Origin: an uncultured Phascolarctobacterium sp.
Lineage (GTDB): Bacteria; Bacillota; Negativicutes; Acidaminococcales; Acidaminococcaceae
NCBI GenBank assembly: GCA_905200645.1
Contig: CAJKLD010000001.1
Span: 98,495-162,494, forward strand
DNA length: 64,000 nt
Reading direction: 5' to 3'
Shown: in pieces, positions 61,898 through 64,000 of the stretch
Numbering within the stretch: the stretch's first letter is position 1
How the letters are laid out: every line of letters starts with the position of its first letter
The notes under the pieces: generated by a model
Told to the model about the DNA's origin: nothing
Databases searched by the model: none
What the model saw: the letters and a program-made list of their open reading frames with translations, nothing else
Program-made: the position numbers and the translations under genes

Positions 61898-62731
61898 CCT
61901 AAAAAGCTGGGCGATATGTTTGAAGATAACCCGGCAATGCACCAATGGGCAAGCGCTTTAGTTGGCGGTGTAGTATCTGAAATAGTGGCAAAAAATGCAC
62001 AAGCTGGCGCAAGCACTGCTGCTAGTGCAACGAAGAATAACTATTTATTCCATGACCAAATAAAACAAAGAGATGAAGAATTAAGATTAGCAAGAGAAAG
62101 AGGTGCAAGTGAAGAAGAAATTAAAAAAATAGAAGATAAATGGGCTGAAATTGATGCGGCACAAGACGAAGCCTTAAATGTATACGGCTATCCGGCGGGA
62201 GAAATATTTGATAGCAGTTCTCCTAGTGACATAGAAATACAAAATAATATCAAAAAATATGCCCAGTGGTTATTGCTGCCTGATTCAACAAAGAGTGCTT
62301 TGCAAAATGCTTTAGGAAGTGGAGCAAGCAGCGTAGTTGCAGGCATTGTGGATAAAAAAATAAGCGAAAATATAATTGATAATTTGCAAGAGCAGATAAA
62401 AATAAACGGTAATGCTCAAGGATTACCCTATATAAACTATGTTGTGAACGTAACGCCAGGCAGTAGCATAGTGCTTAAAGGTGTTGCTAAAGTAGGTGTA
62501 ATCAATATAGGCAAGACAGCTTATTCAATTTATCTTAATGGTGAAAATTACGATAATATATCTGATTTTACTAAAGCTTCTGCTTGTGATATTGTTGGTT
62601 TAGGAGTTACAACTGCAATTGGTGCTGGCTTAACTGGTTTTGGATGTTCTGTTGGTGCTGTGATAATAAGTGGGGTCGTCGTAGGATATATAGTCGATTA
62701 TTCTATTGAGCAGTTAAAACCTAATAGATAA
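61898..62731 (+). CDS. orphan CdiA-type pretoxin/toxin module
   Basis: The frame opens after a stop near 61890 and reads PPKKLGDMFEDNPAMHQWAS then ALVGGVVSEIVAKNAQAGAS, equivalent to the KLGEIF / DPAMMQW / LAGASATAI parts of the main tpsA just before its toxin. An ATG lies at 61916 but there is no ribosome binding site, so it is probably a silent cassette rather than a gene. The following ~200 residues differ from the main toxin: a helical charged part, then hydrophobic segments near the end (CDIVGLGVTTAIGAGLTGFG, VGAVIISGVVVGYIVDYS). These could insert in membranes, suggesting a pore-forming type of toxin. Confidence 0.65.
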   Translation, partial: PKKLGDMFEDNPAMHQWASALVGGVVSEIVAKNAQAGASTAASATKNNYLFHDQIKQRDEELRLARERGASEEEIKKIEDKWAEIDAAQDEALNVYGYPAGEIFDSSSPSDIEIQNNIKKYAQWLLLPDSTKSALQNALGSGASSVVAGIVDKKISENIIDNLQEQIKINGNAQGLPYINYVVNVTPGSSIVLKGVAKVGVINIGKTAYSIYLNGENYDNISDFTKASACDIVGLGVTTAIGAGLTGFGCSVGAVIISGVVVGYIVDYSIEQLKPNR

Positions 62732-62752
62732 ATAATTTGGAGGACATGGTTT

Positions 62753-63136
62753 ATGTTTTATCGTTCATTGTCATTAAGTCAAAGAATATTAGTACCTTTG
62801 CTTTGTTCAATGTTTTTTTTGTATTATTTTTGGAGATATAGAAAAACTTCTATGCCCAAAGGCATAATTTATTCCAATATATGCTTTTTCATAGGATGCT
62901 TTTTATTAGCCTGCTGCGAGTATTTAAAACAAAAACATTTAATAAAAATTCTTGATTCTTATATTTTCCCCTTTATACATTTAGATTTTATTATATTTAC
63001 TATGATATTTGGCGCTACAATTGGCATAAAAGGAAGCTTTTCTTACAAAAAATTTCAAAGCAAGCGTGGTTGGTTATATTATTTATTGATATTATTAGTA
63101 GCTTTAACGGGGTTATATATATATATATATATATAA
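62753..63136 (+). CDS. candidate membrane immunity protein for the orphan toxin
   Basis: 127 residues, about four hydrophobic segments (ILVPLLCSMFFLYYF, IIYSNICFFIGCFLLACC, FIIFTMIFGATIGI, WLYYLLILLVALTGLYIYIY). RBS GGAGGA lies about 11 bases before the ATG at 62753. It follows the orphan module by 21 bases. Integral membrane immunity proteins commonly neutralise membrane-depolarising CDI toxins, which matches the hydrophobic toxin end. The C-terminus is encoded by a TA dinucleotide run (63117-63135), which could vary in length. Confidence 0.55.
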   Translation: MFYRSLSLSQRILVPLLCSMFFLYYFWRYRKTSMPKGIIYSNICFFIGCFLLACCEYLKQKHLIKILDSYIFPFIHLDFIIFTMIFGATIGIKGSFSYKKFQSKRGWLYYLLILLVALTGLYIYIYI

Positions 63137-63144
63137 GAGTATAA

Positions 63145-64000
63145 AATAATATTTATATTCTTATCATTGACGATAAAATAAATGACACTAATGGTGTTAG
63201 TATTGAGAAAGAAATCCCGGTAAACCGCGAGCAGGGAGCTTTGGTAAGCAACGGCAGCGTTCAATTTACGGCAACGGACAGCTTTACCAACAACAATGCC
63301 AACATTTATATCAACGGCGACAGCGAAATTACGACAGGCGTTTTAATGAACGGCAATACCGCCAATCTCCATACCGGCGGCAGTGCCGTTATGCGCGCCA
63401 ACACTATGCAGAACAGCAAAGCCAGCGTAGATGTCAAGGGCGATTTAACGGCGGAAATCGGCAGTCTGACCAACGAGGACAGCGGCGTTATCGGCACAGG
63501 CGGCAGCGCTGCGTTCACTACCGGCAGCTTCACAAACAAAGCTTTAGGCAGCCTGTATATTACGCAGAATTTTGCCAATAGCAGCACAGGCGATTTTCTG
63601 AACGAGGACGGACTTATCGCCATTGGCGGCAGCGGCAGCATCAGCGCAAAAAATATTACCAACCAAAATGCCGCAGGCATACGGCAGGGTTCCGTTATCA
63701 ACGCCGCAGGCGATTTAAGCCTTAGTGCCGAAGAAACGATTCTGAACCGCTCCAGCGATATCGAAAGCGCAAAGAATATAACTATCGCCGCTAAAAATCT
63801 GGAAAACAAAAAGGAAATTTTTGTAACCAGCTTCCATGAAAGCCACGAAAATATTTCCTACAAAATCCCGCATCTGCAGCAGAAAAACTATTATGACGCT
63901 ATGCGTGAGTTTGACAGACAGATTCTGACCGCCGTAATAGACAAGGAAACGGACGACGCCAATATTATCGCCAGCGGTAATATGGAGATTACCGTAGGAG
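63145..64000 (+). pseudogene. partial tpsA copy, no start, continues past the window
   Basis: An open frame from 63145 without a start codon. Its first ~25 codons (NNIY ... DKINDTNGVSIEKEIP) are a diverged version of NNIY ... GKIDNTNGVTIDEKNP at about 54430-54490 of tpsA; at 63221 it jumps to a near-identical copy of 55670-56449. So it is a rearranged tpsA fragment with an internal deletion of about 1.2 kb. It may be a silent donor cassette or the beginning of another tpsA module to the right. Confidence 0.7.
63221..64000 (+). repeat. copy of tpsA 55670-56449
   Basis: 780-bp ungapped match with scattered mostly synonymous differences, truncated by the window edge. Confidence 0.9.

Noticed and set aside
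63116..63136. TA dinucleotide run as a regulatory element
   Set aside because: It lies within the end of the immunity-like coding frame; length variation is possible but nothing shows phase variation.

Overview
The window looks like chromosomal DNA of a diderm Firmicute of the class Negativicutes, probably an Acidaminococcaceae/Phascolarctobacterium-like gut anaerobe. The evidence is an SLH-domain OmpM-type porin, RND efflux, two-partner secretion (all needing an outer membrane) next to Firmicute-type genes, two Na+-translocating decarboxylase beta subunits, and a polyamine operon with carboxynorspermidine enzymes. The genus is inference.

Layout. 1-3.3 kb: end of a DUF3427-type helicase and small unknown genes. 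3.4-7.2 kb: a degenerate tRNA-Ser, a deleted alpha/beta-hydrolase gene, and a MerR-family regulator with two flavodoxin-fold oxidoreductases and a carboxymuconolactone-decarboxylase-like protein; three promoters share the 19-bp spacer typical of MerR activation. 7.4-13.5 kb: Fe-alcohol dehydrogenase, tRNA-Leu, two SH3-like exported proteins, a Septu-type (PtuA/PtuB) anti-phage pair and a DUF401 transporter. 13.6-17.1 kb: a decaying short-chain fatty acid locus (truncated acetate kinase, CoA-transferase remnants fused by deletion to an AtoE-like transporter, frameshifted PucR-type regulator). 17.2-22.3 kb: phosphohexomutase, galE, tRNA-Leu, ilvN-ilvB. 22.3-29.6 kb: a polyamine operon (speA, speE, carboxynorspermidine dehydrogenase and decarboxylase, aguA, aguB) behind a ~310-nt structured leader ending in a terminator. 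29.7-38.2 kb: YgjP-type peptidase, tRNA-Gly, tig-clpP-clpX-lon-ysxC, AbrB-type membrane protein. 38.3-40 kb: a gene-poor stretch with an HxlR regulator, a flavodoxin remnant, two paralogous 18-residue peptides and a cobalamin riboswitch with no gene behind it. 40-47.4 kb: OmpM porin, an exported protein, an RND adaptor and pump. 47.6-51 kb: a duplicated pair, each a 42-residue membrane protein plus a decarboxylase beta subunit; the betas share a 775-bp identical block. 51.2-64 kb: a two-partner secretion/contact-dependent inhibition-like locus: TpsB and a giant TpsA, each with one in-frame TAA, a C-terminal toxin-like domain with a candidate immunity gene, an orphan toxin module with a membrane immunity candidate, and a partial copy of the TpsA gene running off the right edge.

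How it fits together. Housekeeping proteostasis and amino acid/polyamine synthesis form the conserved backbone. The accessory parts are defence (Septu), competition (CDI-like locus), and stress redox functions (MerR group). Gene decay is prominent: at least eight disrupted genes. The most attractive candidates for undescribed biology are the speA leader RNA, the twin 18-residue peptides, the orphan cobalamin riboswitch, the structured stretch before the second beta subunit, and the toxin/immunity modules with a partial tpsA copy.
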